A stretch of DNA of 37,192 nt, taken from the NCBI GenBank assembly GCA_041484525.1, contig JBGPHT010000066.1, forward strand, positions 1 through 37,192, given 5' to 3'. The notes under the pieces are model-generated. The model was not told where the DNA came from and made no database searches. It was given only the letters and a program-made list of their open reading frames with translations. Positions 29,729 through 37,192 of this stretch are shown in pieces. A program made the translations under genes and the position numbers. Source of the stretch: JBGPHT01 sp041484525 (GTDB lineage: Bacteria; Acidobacteriota; Terriglobia; Bryobacterales; Bryobacteraceae). Positions within the stretch are counted from its first letter, which is position 1. Every line of letters starts with the position of its first letter.

Positions 29729-30934
29729 CTATCCGCCGTATTTCCCCAACTCGTACTTCGCAATCGCCTCGCGGTGCACCTCGTCCGGACCATCCGCGAA
29801 CCGCAGAGTCCTCGACGCCGCCCACGCCGCCGCCAACTCGAAGTCCTGCGAGATCCCTCCGCCGCCATGCGCTTGGATCGCCCGGTCGAGCACTCGCAGC
29901 GCCAGGTTCGGCGCCAGCACTTTGATCATCGCGATCTCCGCCCGCGCCGCTTTATTCCCGACCGTGTCCATCAGGTACGCCGCCTTGAACACCAGCAGCC
30001 GCGCCTGCTCGATTTCGATTCTCGAGTTCGCAATATCCGCGCGGATCGTCCCCTGCTCCGCCAGTGTCTTGCCGAATGCCACGCGCGACCGCACGCGCCG
30101 GCACATGTCCTCCAGTGCGCGCTCCGCGACGCCGATCAACCGCATGCAGTGGTGAATCCGCCCCGGCCCCAGGCGTCCCTGCGCGATCTCGAAACCCCGC
30201 CCCTCGCCCAGCAACAGATTCGCCGCCGGCACGCGCACGTTCTCGAAGAGGATCTCCGCATGCCCGTGCGGCGCATGGTCGTAGCCGAAAACGGTCAGCA
30301 TACGCTTCACCGTCACTCCCGGAGCGTCCATCGGGACCACGATCATCGACTGCTGCTTGTGCCTGGGCGCCGAAGGGTCGGTCTTTCCCATGAAGATCGC
30401 GACCTTGCATCGCGGATCGCCCGCGCCCGAAGTCCACCACTTGTGTCCATTAATAACGTACTGATCGCCCTCGCGCCGAATACGGGCTTCGATGTTGGTG
30501 GCATCGGACGACGCCACCTTCGGCTCCGTCATCGCAAAGCAAGACCGGATCTCGCCCGCCAGCAGCGGCTTCAGCCATCGCTCCTTGAGTTCCGCGGACC
30601 CGTACCGCTCCAGCACCTCCATATTGCCGGTATCGGGCGCCGAGGAGTTGAACACCTCCGGCGCCATCGGTGACCGCCCCATGATCTCGCACAGCGGCGC
30701 ATACTCCAGGTTCGTGAGCCCCGCGCCCAACTCACTCTGCGGCAGAAACAGGTTCCAAAGCCCCGCCGCCGCCGCCTTCGGTTTGAGCTCCTCGATCGCG
30801 TCCACCGGCTGCCATCGCCCAGCCCCGTTGATGTGCTCGTGGTACCGCGCCTCGTTCGGATAGACGTACTCGTGCATGAAGGCGGTCAGCCGCTCTTGGA
30901 GATCCTTCACCTTGTCCGGGAATTCAAAATTCAT
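29729..30934 (-). CDS. Acyl-CoA dehydrogenase, ACAD10/11 type
   Basis: A 401-residue flavoprotein. Segments closely resemble the dehydrogenase half of animal ACAD11/ACAD10: SSAPDTGNMEVLERYG, SCFAMTEPKVASSDATNIEA, YVINGHKWWTSGAGDPRCKV, LGEGRGFEIAQGRLGPGRIH, HCMRLIGVAERALE and FADGPDEVH. Family members of this type act on long or branched acyl-CoA esters and, in the ACAD10/11 proteins, on phosphorylated 4-hydroxyacyl-CoA. Start at the ATG at 30934, with AGGAG 7 nt upstream; an ATG six codons earlier lacks that spacing. The matching kinase half is encoded 1.8 kb upstream on the same strand (32753-33814). Confidence 0.93.
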   Translation of the reverse strand: MNFEFPDKVKDLQERLTAFMHEYVYPNEARYHEHINGAGRWQPVDAIEELKPKAAAAGLWNLFLPQSELGAGLTNLEYAPLCEIMGRSPMAPEVFNSSAPDTGNMEVLERYGSAELKERWLKPLLAGEIRSCFAMTEPKVASSDATNIEARIRREGDQYVINGHKWWTSGAGDPRCKVAIFMGKTDPSAPRHKQQSMIVVPMDAPGVTVKRMLTVFGYDHAPHGHAEILFENVRVPAANLLLGEGRGFEIAQGRLGPGRIHHCMRLIGVAERALEDMCRRVRSRVAFGKTLAEQGTIRADIANSRIEIEQARLLVFKAAYLMDTVGNKAARAEIAMIKVLAPNLALRVLDRAIQAHGGGGISQDFELAAAWAASRTLRFADGPDEVHREAIAKYELGKYGG

Positions 30935-31010
30935 GGATGCGCTCCTGTCCAACCAATCTGACGCCTACTGAGCTTCGCATAAATATGACGAAGCCATGTT
31001 CGCCCCCCTG

Positions 31011-31019
31011 TGCTACACT
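31011..31019 (+). promoter_or_regulatory. Extended -10 promoter (TGCTACACT)
   Basis: TG-C-TACACT, start predicted near 31026, giving a leader of 37 nt with AAGGA 4 nt before the ATG at 31063. It is identical over nine bases to the vapB promoter at 12657-12665. Confidence 0.5.
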
Positions 31020-31062
31020 CTGCGGTGCTGGTTCGGGCCTGACCGTGCCAGCCAAGGAACCT

Positions 31063-31626
31063 ATGAGACTGCGATTTCTTTTGAGATTCCTGCTGTTGTG
31101 TTCTATGGGGTCGATACTGGCGTCAGCCACTTACGACTACCGGGTTCTGGCGACAACCCGGACATCAACCATGGAGAAAGAAATGAACGAAGCGGCAGAT
31201 ATCGGGTTTGTGTTTGCCGATGTGATGGGCGGAGAGACCGCCATGGGAGGCAAGGAAGTAGTGGTGGTGATGTTGAAAGATCCCACCGCTCCCGTCCAGA
31301 AACGTGCGTATAAGCTGCTTGCTACTTCAAGAACGTCCACCATGCAAAAAGAGATGCAGCAACTGGGCGACGAGGGCTTTGAGTACAGGGGGCAAACGGT
31401 ATTTCAGTCGGGGATTGCAGGCCGCGAAGTTGCCGTGATCATGGAACGAGACGCGTCCGCAGCCGCCAGGAAGATCGAATATAGACTCCTGGCTACATCG
31501 AGAACCTCCACCATGCAAAAGGAACTCAGAGAAACCGGCGATGCGGGCTATCGACTGCTCGGAATGACGGTCGCCAAGACATCGTTTGCGGGTTCCGAAT
31601 TGGTCTGCATCCTCAAGAAGGATTGA
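31063..31626 (+). CDS. Exported protein of three 57-residue repeats
   Basis: A 187-residue protein: signal peptide about 1-22, then three tandem repeats with an exact 57-residue period. The cores read VLATTRTSTMEKEMNEAADI (from V28), LLATSRTSTMQKEMQQLGDE (from L85) and LLATSRTSTMQKELRETGDA (from L142). Each goes on to a strand ending in AGxEVVVIM or a similar hydrophobic run. The layout of strand, TSTMQKE helix and hydrophobic strand is reminiscent of DUF4177-like small alpha/beta units. I do not know its function. Repeats 2 and 3 are closer to each other than to repeat 1, so the last duplication is the youngest. The ATG of the next gene overlaps the stop (TGATG). The DNA looks more A+T-rich than that of its neighbours. 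Confidence 0.8.
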   Translation: MRLRFLLRFLLLCSMGSILASATYDYRVLATTRTSTMEKEMNEAADIGFVFADVMGGETAMGGKEVVVVMLKDPTAPVQKRAYKLLATSRTSTMQKEMQQLGDEGFEYRGQTVFQSGIAGREVAVIMERDASAAARKIEYRLLATSRTSTMQKELRETGDAGYRLLGMTVAKTSFAGSELVCILKKD

Positions 31627-32246
31627 TGCGCAGTGTAGTCTTGCTGTTCGCGGCCGCCCTTGCCTTTGGGCAGGATGCCCACTCACTCGCGTCGATTACC
31701 GAGAGACAAGCACGCACTACAGTCAGTTCAATGCGTGTCCAGGGCCAGGTCGGAGGAAGCCTCGACTTTCGCGTGACCAGCACGGATCGAAGCTATAACT
31801 ACAAACTGCGTGCCACCTGGATCACTCCTGCCGTCGCAACGGCGGCAGCCAGACTACTCATGTTGACTAAGGGCTATACGGAAACGCAGGCCGAGGAAGT
31901 GATCAAGGCCGTTGCATCCGCCGAATCGTGGATGGTTCTCGTGGAATTGGATCCTCGCGAAGGCTCGGGAGTCATACCCAACGACTGGCTGGCCCGATTT
32001 GGCGCCAAGGGGAGGAACGAGCTTCAGGCGGTGGGTCACCAAGTCCCAGTCGAAGGCATCTGGCGATCGCTGGCGGCCGGATTCCCGCGTGACTACAGTT
32101 ACGACGTGTTTCTGCTGAAGTTCCCACGCGATGTGGAGAGCGTGCCGGTTTTGCGGCCTTCCGATACGGAAGCCGAGTTAGTGGTTCGAATATTCAATAA
32201 ACAGGGGCACGTTCGCTGGAGGATACCGGCAGGCGCGGTCCGCTGA
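31626..32246 (+). CDS. Exported protein of unknown function
   Basis: A 206-residue protein with a short signal peptide (MRSVVLLFAAALAFG, cut near QDAHS). I recognise no domain. The mature part has a beta-rich N-terminal piece (SLDFRVTSTDRSYNYKLRAT), a helical piece (ARLLMLTKGYTETQAEEVIK), and a C-terminal beta part with WMVLVELDPREGSG and VRIFNKQGHVRW. The ATG is overlapped by the stop codon of the preceding repeat protein (TGATG), so the two are coupled and probably work together at the cell surface or in the periplasm. Nothing of this pair resembles the surrounding acyl-CoA genes. Confidence 0.75.
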   Translation: MRSVVLLFAAALAFGQDAHSLASITERQARTTVSSMRVQGQVGGSLDFRVTSTDRSYNYKLRATWITPAVATAAARLLMLTKGYTETQAEEVIKAVASAESWMVLVELDPREGSGVIPNDWLARFGAKGRNELQAVGHQVPVEGIWRSLAAGFPRDYSYDVFLLKFPRDVESVPVLRPSDTEAELVVRIFNKQGHVRWRIPAGAVR

Positions 32247-32752
32247 TTTCCCGCAAAGTCCGGGGAATGCGTCACGACCGCTGAAGATATTTCAGCACCT
32301 TCAGAATCAATTAGTTCCAGTCTTTCAGGCCTGCATTACTCCAATACCACCTGCTACAGTCGAATCAGAAGGAATTGCCCACCGCGATTCCTTTCACAGT
32401 TTTCTTCCTGGCCAGGAAGCGTTGCATTACGGTGGTACTGAACTCCCTGTAGGGCCGTTAAAGCCCGCACGGCTGTCTGACTACGGTACAGGGCCGGCGG
32501 GGAGATCTTGGGTTCGAACCCATAACATCGGATGGTGAGCGGATAGCGGCTATCGCCGTCCCACCTGATACCAGAGGAACGGCATCGAATCGGCAAAGAT
32601 ATGTCCGCCATCCAGCGGGCCTAGATCATCGAAGATGCTCTCCGATCCACGGGGCGGCCGACACGCACGGCGATAAGTCCGAGGGGGCAACCCCAAAAGC
32701 CCGGCCGCCCGCAGCGTAGCTTTCTACTTCCACTTACACTACACGTGTCTCA
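32247..32752. other. 506-bp gene-free stretch with several dyads
   Basis: Lies between two convergent genes and holds no convincing reading frame. Visible structures: the 16-bp palindrome CTTCCTGGCCAGGAAG (32404-32419); TGGGTTCGAACCCA (32509-32522), like a tRNA T-arm but one base short of a proper T-stem; GATAGC-G-GCTATC (32542-32554); and a nested hairpin, GGGCGGCCG (32652-32660) pairing with CGGCCGCCC (32702-32710) around GGGGG-CAA-CCCC (32683-32694). This could be a remnant of a mobile element or a structured RNA; no identity can be given. Confidence 0.45.
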
Positions 32753-33814
32753 CTAGCTATACTCATCCGCCAGCCGTGCCGCCAACGCCGCGAGCCGTCT
32801 TGCGCGATCCCCAAAATTCTGAAATCGCCCGTCATGCGTTTGCCCACGATGGAACCGCGAGTAGATCTGCTGGATAATCACCGTCAGTTTGAAAATGCCG
32901 AGCACCTCGTAGTAACCGATTTGACTTACATCGCGGCCGGTGCGTTCGGCATAACCCTGCACTAACTCGTCTCTGGTGTACCAACCGGGCCCCGCGGTCA
33001 GCGCCGGGATACCGGCCACGCGAAACTCGGGCGCAGTCGCCCATACCCAATAGCACAGCGTCAGGCCGAGATCCGACAACGGATCTCCGATGGTGGCCAT
33101 CTCCCAATCGAGCACGGCTTGGACCCGGTCCGGCGCGCCCTCAGCCAGCATCACGTTGTCCAGCTTGTAATCGTTGTGAATCAGCGTAGGCGCCGTCGCG
33201 GCCGGGAGACGCTCGGCCAGCCACTGGATCACCTGGTCCACTTCCGGTAATTCCTCTGTCTTGGCGCGATGCCACCGGTCCGCCCAACCCCGCACCTGCC
33301 GCTCCACGTAGCCGTCCGGTTTTCCCAAAGCGCGCAGCTCATCGGTCGAAATGTCGATCGCGTGCAGCCTCACCAGGCAATCCAGAAATGCCTCGCTGAT
33401 CAGCCGCGGATAATCCGCCACCGCCGAGATTTCGGGCGGCGGCTCTTCGCGCAGAACCGTTCCCCGCCGGCGCTCCATCACGAAGAACGGCGCTCCTAGC
33501 ACCCCGGGATCTTCACACACCGCCACCGCTTCGGGCGCCTCCGGCAAGTGCGGATGGACGGCGCGGAGCACGTGATATTCGCGGACCATATCATGCGCCT
33601 TGGGCGCCACTGGACCCAATGGCGGACGCCGCAGCACATACTCGCGCCCGCCGATTTTCAGCAGGTATGTCAGGTTGGAATGTCCATTGGGGAATTGCTC
33701 GATCGCGATGTCTCCCGCCGCTCCCTCGATCCGGTCCCGCAGAAATTCCCGCAGCGCCGCGATGGCGACTCCTTCGCCTTCCCGGACCGCAATGGTCTCC
33801 GCACCCGCACCCAT
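32753..33814 (-). CDS. APH-like phosphotransferase, ACAD10/11 kinase type
   Basis: A 353-residue protein with the aminoglycoside-phosphotransferase/choline-kinase fold: FPNGHSNLTYLLKIGGREYV (nucleotide loop), VLRRPPLGPVAPKAHDMVRE, the catalytic segment LIHNDYKLDNVML (Asp base, Asn) and VLDWEMATIGDPLSDLGLTL (metal-binding Asp). These segments resemble the N-terminal kinase domain of animal ACAD11, which phosphorylates the 4-hydroxyl of 4-hydroxyacyl-CoA. Because the ACAD11-like dehydrogenase is also encoded nearby on the same strand, that role is more likely than drug phosphorylation. The start is 4 nt after the MFS stop, so the two are one transcript. Confidence 0.88.
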   Translation of the reverse strand: MGAGAETIAVREGEGVAIAALREFLRDRIEGAAGDIAIEQFPNGHSNLTYLLKIGGREYVLRRPPLGPVAPKAHDMVREYHVLRAVHPHLPEAPEAVAVCEDPGVLGAPFFVMERRRGTVLREEPPPEISAVADYPRLISEAFLDCLVRLHAIDISTDELRALGKPDGYVERQVRGWADRWHRAKTEELPEVDQVIQWLAERLPAATAPTLIHNDYKLDNVMLAEGAPDRVQAVLDWEMATIGDPLSDLGLTLCYWVWATAPEFRVAGIPALTAGPGWYTRDELVQGYAERTGRDVSQIGYYEVLGIFKLTVIIQQIYSRFHRGQTHDGRFQNFGDRARRLAALAARLADEYS

Positions 33815-33817
33815 GGT

Positions 33818-35122
33818 TCAAACCGCGATGCCGGCGTGTTCGGCGGCTTCCCTCTTCTGCATATCTGCGGCGATGGTCCGCGACCCGCACAACAGTACGA
33901 TCGCCAGCAGCAGGCAGAGCACTGGAATGACGAGCATCGCCTGTTGCAGTCCGATTGCCTTCGCAGCTTCGGTCACGGTGGCGAATCCGCCCGCGGTGGC
34001 GGCGCGCCTCGCCAGCACGTCGCTCAACCGGCCCGTCAGCAGCGGCCCAAGCGACGCGCCGCACAGATACATCGCCATGAAGTAGACCGCCATCGCGGTG
34101 CCGCGCATCGCGGGAGCCACGATATCCTGGATCGCCGAGTAGACCAAACCGTAATACGAGGTAAGCGAGCCGTACGCGATCGTCATCCAGAGGATGGCCA
34201 GGTAGGGGCCGGTGGCGAGAATCCCGAAGTACGCGAACGGCACACCACAGACCGCCCCCACGGCCGCACAGAGTAACCGCCCGTCCTTGCGCCGGCCGAT
34301 GATGAAGTCGCCGGCGCGTCCCCCCAGCAGGCCTCCCGCCACGCCTCCGGCTGCAAACACGATTCCCGTGGCGATGCCGGAGTGAGCCAGCGTCAGCTTG
34401 TGGATGCGGCTCAGGAACGCCGGTAGGAACGTCGCGACGGCATACATGTTGAAGTTGAGCAGCGCACCCGAAGCAATGATCCACCACATCGTCGGGATTC
34501 GAAGTACCGTCGCGATCGAATCCCTTCCGACGGGCTGGTGATGCGACTCCGCGGCGCCGCGCTCCGGTTCCCTCAATCGCAGCAGGACCGGTATGAGAAG
34601 GATGGCGGGCGCCGCCGCCAGCACCATCGCGGCCCGCCAGCCGTAGGCTTGAGCCACCGGTCCGCTGAAGAAATAGCTGAGGGCGCCGCCCACCGGTACG
34701 CCGAGCATGAACAGCGCCAGCGGCCCCGAGCGCCGCGAAGCCGGGAAGAGATCGCCGATCCAGCTTGTGGCGGCAGGCGCGACCGCCGCTTCGCCTACCG
34801 CGAACCCGAGCCGCGAAAACAGCAGCATGGGATAACTGACAGCCAGCGCCGCTATCGCGGTGAGAGTGCTCCACACCAGCATGCCGGACGCCAGCAGTTT
34901 TCGGCGGCTCCATCGGTCCGCCATCCTTCCCAGCGGCAATCCGATCAGCGCGTAGAGCCACGTGAACGCCGTTCCCAACATGCCGACCTGCGCGTCACTC
35001 AGGTGAAACTCTTTGCGAATCGGTTCGGTCAGCGCGCCCAGCACGTGCCGGTCGTAGAAGTTCAAGATGTTGACAGCGACCAAAACTGCGAGTGAGAATG
35101 TGTAGCCGCTGTTCTTGTGCAT
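33818..35122 (-). CDS. MFS transporter (spinster-like)
   Basis: A protein of 434 residues with twelve predicted membrane segments and the MFS signature GLPLGRMADRWSRRKLL between helices 2 and 3. The N-terminal region (NILNFYDRHVLGALTEPIRK) and the SWIGDLFPASRRSGPLA segment match the spinster-like branch, which exports lipids or organic anions in other organisms; the substrate here is unknown. The start is uncertain: an ATG at 35122 or a TTG at 35137. The TTG would overlap the ThuA stop codon as TTGA, pointing to coupled translation, but neither has a ribosome binding site. It is co-oriented with ThuA upstream and with the kinase downstream. Confidence 0.85.
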   Translation of the reverse strand: MHKNSGYTFSLAVLVAVNILNFYDRHVLGALTEPIRKEFHLSDAQVGMLGTAFTWLYALIGLPLGRMADRWSRRKLLASGMLVWSTLTAIAALAVSYPMLLFSRLGFAVGEAAVAPAATSWIGDLFPASRRSGPLALFMLGVPVGGALSYFFSGPVAQAYGWRAAMVLAAAPAILLIPVLLRLREPERGAAESHHQPVGRDSIATVLRIPTMWWIIASGALLNFNMYAVATFLPAFLSRIHKLTLAHSGIATGIVFAAGGVAGGLLGGRAGDFIIGRRKDGRLLCAAVGAVCGVPFAYFGILATGPYLAILWMTIAYGSLTSYYGLVYSAIQDIVAPAMRGTAMAVYFMAMYLCGASLGPLLTGRLSDVLARRAATAGGFATVTEAAKAIGLQQAMLVIPVLCLLLAIVLLCGSRTIAADMQKREAAEHAGIAV

Positions 35123-35133
35123 GGGCGGCGGGT

Positions 35134-36048
35134 TCAATTTATTTTCGGGTGAGAAGCCGTGCTGCCCTCCGTCCTATGCATCGCCCACTTGACGGCCTCG
35201 AGATACATCTTCTGAACGTCAGGATTGTCCCATGCCTCGTTGGTGTGTCCCAGGCTCGACCAGAAGACGCGCCCCTTGCCGTACATCTTCGCCCACGTAA
35301 TCGCCTGGTCCTTGTCCGGGCGCGTATTAGCCACACCGTACTGCGGATTCGTGTAGTTGAGTTGCGTTTCGTCCAGCCGCATCAGAACGTTCACCTTGTC
35401 CCGCGACCAGTTTTTCGGCGAGTACATTTCGTCGTGAATGAAGAGACGCTGCGGAAAATGCCGCACCGCGGGGAACGTCGGATCTTCCACGATCACCGGC
35501 GCATCGAACGTTCCCCAGGGATGCGCCTGAAACCAGCCGCCAATCATTTCCGCGTACTCCGGCCAATCATAGTTGGCGTCGAGCGCGGCGTGAGCCAGCA
35601 CCAGTCCCTTGCCGTCATCGCGCACAAAGGAGAGAAGGGCCTGCTTCTGCTCGTCGTCCAGTTTCCAATCGCCGGTGGTATTCACGAACACCACGGCATC
35701 AAACCAATCCAGGCTGTGAGCTTCGGTGGAAGGTGGTTTCTTGGTGACCCACTCCATGTCGGTCTTGATCTCGGTATCCCAAACGGCGGAGTCCTTGCCG
35801 AGTCTCCAAAAGGTCGCTACGCCATTCGAAGTCGAGCCATGGTGGAAGCCTCTCGTCATGCCGATCACGAGCAGATGCTTCCTGGCCACCGACGGCGGCC
35901 CGCCCCGTCCGCCGGGAACCGGGGTCGCATTGCCCCGGCCGCCTCTTCCGCCAGGCGCCTGGCCCTGTGCCGGCGGCGTCTGGGCACAGGCAACGCCAAT
36001 CAGAATCGCGGCTGCACTCCACACGAGAGGATTCGAGAATTTACGCAT
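35134..36048 (-). CDS. Secreted ThuA-domain protein
   Basis: A 304-residue exported protein: signal peptide about 1-22, a Gly/Arg/Pro-rich low-complexity linker (about 24-53, with GGRGGRGNATPVPGGRGG), then the ThuA class-I glutamine-amidotransferase-like fold (VIGMTRGFHHGSTSN, DAVVFVNTTGDWKLDDEQKQ, FVRDDGKGLVLAHAALDANY, VFWSSLGHTNEAWDN). ThuA proteins are tied to trehalose or other sugar-derivative use in rhizobia, and many genomes place them with Gfo/Idh oxidoreductases as here. The nucleophilic Cys of amidotransferases is absent, as is usual for ThuA. AGGAG lies 5 nt before the ATG. Confidence 0.9.
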   Translation of the reverse strand: MRKFSNPLVWSAAAILIGVACAQTPPAQGQAPGGRGGRGNATPVPGGRGGPPSVARKHLLVIGMTRGFHHGSTSNGVATFWRLGKDSAVWDTEIKTDMEWVTKKPPSTEAHSLDWFDAVVFVNTTGDWKLDDEQKQALLSFVRDDGKGLVLAHAALDANYDWPEYAEMIGGWFQAHPWGTFDAPVIVEDPTFPAVRHFPQRLFIHDEMYSPKNWSRDKVNVLMRLDETQLNYTNPQYGVANTRPDKDQAITWAKMYGKGRVFWSSLGHTNEAWDNPDVQKMYLEAVKWAMHRTEGSTASHPKIN

Positions 36049-36064
36049 TTAATCTCCTGTTCAC

Positions 36065-37192
36065 CTAAACACTCTTGACCTCAGGGTGGACCCACGGCTT
36101 GCGATACGGCCGGCGCAACAGGCGGTTGGCCTCGTCATCGCCGACGATCATTAATTTCTGCGCGTCCCACGACAGTGTCCGCCCTAGTTGCATGGACATG
36201 TTGGCCAGAATGCAGCACGACGACGAGATGAAGCCCTCCTCGATATCGGCCACCGGCTTGCCACGGGTGGCCATGCTTGCCAGCAGGTCTTTCATGTGGC
36301 CGCGGATCGCCGGCGCCACGTGCTTTTCGAGGCGAGGCTCCGTCTTGTCCTCGGGATACTGCTCCAGCTCGTACGTGACGTCCTTGTGAATCGGCTGCAC
36401 GCTTTTCGCGGACGGGATGAAATCGTAGCCCATGACGCCGGCCTTGAGCGTGCCCTGGTTGCCGTAAAGCGTCGCGCCCCATGAGTAGTTCGGATCCGCC
36501 GAAGGACCGAAGCGCCGGTGCTGCCACACGACGTCCAGGCCGTCATATTCAAAGATCGCCGTCTGCGCGTCCGCGATGTTCGACTTCCCGCCCTTGAGCA
36601 CCCGCAGGCCGCCCGAGGACGAGATGCGCTTCGGCCAACCCAGGCCCATGAACCAGCGCACCATGTCGAACATGTGGATGCCCATGTCCCCGATGGTGCC
36701 GTTGCCATACTCCATGAACTGCCGCCAATTAGTCTGGATGTCGGGGCTGTACGCCATCATCGGCGCCGGTCCCACCCAGAACTCCCAGTCCAGGGTCTCG
36801 GGCACGGGCGCCGGCTCCGGCTGGCTGGCCCGGCCTCCGCCGTAGGAGTAAATCTCCACCAGGCCAATCGTGCCCAGCTTCCCTTGCGTGACGAAATTTC
36901 GGGCTTCAATGAGATGAGGTGTGCTACGGCGCTGCGTGCCGACTTGCACCACCCGCTTGTACTTGCGGGCAGCCGCCAGCATGGCCTGACCTTCGACGAT
37001 GTCGACGCTGATCGGCTTCTGCACGTACATATCGACGCCTGCCTTGGCGGCCTCGATCATCGGTAGGGCATGCCAGTGATCCGGAGTGGCGATTTCGACC
37101 AGATCCAGGTCCTTCTGCTTGAGCATTTCGCGGTAGTCCGTGAACATGCGAGGTTTCTTTTTAGAGGACTGCCGCTGCGCCGCCCATTCCGC
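36065..37192 (-). CDS. Gfo/Idh/MocA oxidoreductase, 5' part beyond the window
   Basis: At least 375 codons; the frame continues without a stop to the end of the window, with 15 further residues (AEWAAQRQSSKKKPR) before a Met at 37147 that is not the true start. The N-terminal Rossmann loop (GxGxxG) is beyond the edge. What remains matches the Gfo/Idh family: DYREMLKQKDLDLVEIATPD, HWHALPMIEAAKAGVDMYVQ, then KPIS, where the usual E-K-P is Q-K-P, and IGDMGIHMFDMVRWFMGL. Such enzymes oxidise or reduce sugars and related polyols with NAD(P). It is followed by ThuA, 16 bp downstream on the same strand, a pairing common in Solibacteres. Confidence 0.92.
   Translation of the reverse strand, partial: AEWAAQRQSSKKKPRMFTDYREMLKQKDLDLVEIATPDHWHALPMIEAAKAGVDMYVQKPISVDIVEGQAMLAAARKYKRVVQVGTQRRSTPHLIEARNFVTQGKLGTIGLVEIYSYGGGRASQPEPAPVPETLDWEFWVGPAPMMAYSPDIQTNWRQFMEYGNGTIGDMGIHMFDMVRWFMGLGWPKRISSSGGLRVLKGGKSNIADAQTAIFEYDGLDVVWQHRRFGPSADPNYSWGATLYGNQGTLKAGVMGYDFIPSAKSVQPIHKDVTYELEQYPEDKTEPRLEKHVAPAIRGHMKDLLASMATRGKPVADIEEGFISSSCCILANMSMQLGRTLSWDAQKLMIVGDDEANRLLRRPYRKPWVHPEVKSV

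Noticed and set aside
32440..32560. Possible tRNA gene around GGGTTCGAACCC
   Set aside because: The T-stem is one base short of pairing, and no matching acceptor, D-arm or anticodon arm was found on either strand.
32354..32611. 85-codon minus-strand frame in the gene-free stretch
   Set aside because: Reads through the T-arm-like motif (GFEPKISPPAL), a kind of spurious product often seen in intergenic repeats; no ribosome binding site.

Overview
The window looks like a chromosomal segment of an acidobacterium of the Solibacter/Bryobacter type. This rests on two proteins with the C-terminal domain TIGR03437, which is concentrated in that group, on high G+C, and on a secreted-protein repertoire (GH29 fucosidase, DUF4965, ThuA, Gfo/Idh, TonB) typical of Solibacteres. 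No rRNA, tRNA, CRISPR array, complete insertion sequence or phage module was found. Assignments are read from protein sequence by eye; no database search was run.

Layout. 113-5449: a YkgJ-type cysteine-cluster protein, a RES/Xre-ParS-like toxin-antitoxin pair, a TonB-type energy transducer, an HD hydrolase, and a minus-strand row DUF4342 - VOC - acyltransferase-3. 5467-9608: a 1070-residue secreted propeller/TIGR03437 protein, a lysozyme-fold glucosaminidase-like protein and a 49-residue membrane protein. 9793-12631: a housekeeping block of rpsA (ribosomal protein S1), an HU/IHF-family protein and a HIT protein. 12672-14913: a VapBC pair, a small membrane protein behind a 22-bp palindromic operator, a pair of short repeats, and an NAD-dependent epimerase-like protein. 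14920-17884: an MBL-fold hydrolase followed by a patch of gene decay (a 5'-truncated TIGR03437 gene fused head to head with a 5'-truncated comB, then a damaged alpha/beta-hydrolase). 17893-24003: GH29 fucosidase, GT39-like glycosyltransferase, DUF1028 protein, DUF4965 protein. 24027-35122: acyl-CoA metabolism (crotonase, fused hydratase/3-hydroxyacyl-CoA dehydrogenase, SDR, acyl-CoA dehydrogenase, APH-like kinase) with two MFS transporters. 35134-37192: ThuA and a Gfo/Idh oxidoreductase that runs off the end.

How the genes work together. The acyl-CoA dehydrogenase and the APH-like kinase resemble the two halves of animal ACAD11, so they may form a split 4-hydroxyacyl-CoA pathway feeding beta-oxidation by the fused hydratase/dehydrogenase. 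Between them sits an opposite-strand two-gene cassette (one product has three exact-period repeats) and a 506-bp gene-free, structured stretch, which looks like an insertion.

The most general signal is in the start regions. About a dozen genes lack a Shine-Dalgarno sequence and have a TANNNT -10-like hexamer ending 7 to 11 nt before the start codon (exactly 7 in five of them), which predicts leaderless or nearly leaderless mRNAs. Two divergent genes at 24004-24026 share a 23-bp gap with overlapping opposite -10 boxes.
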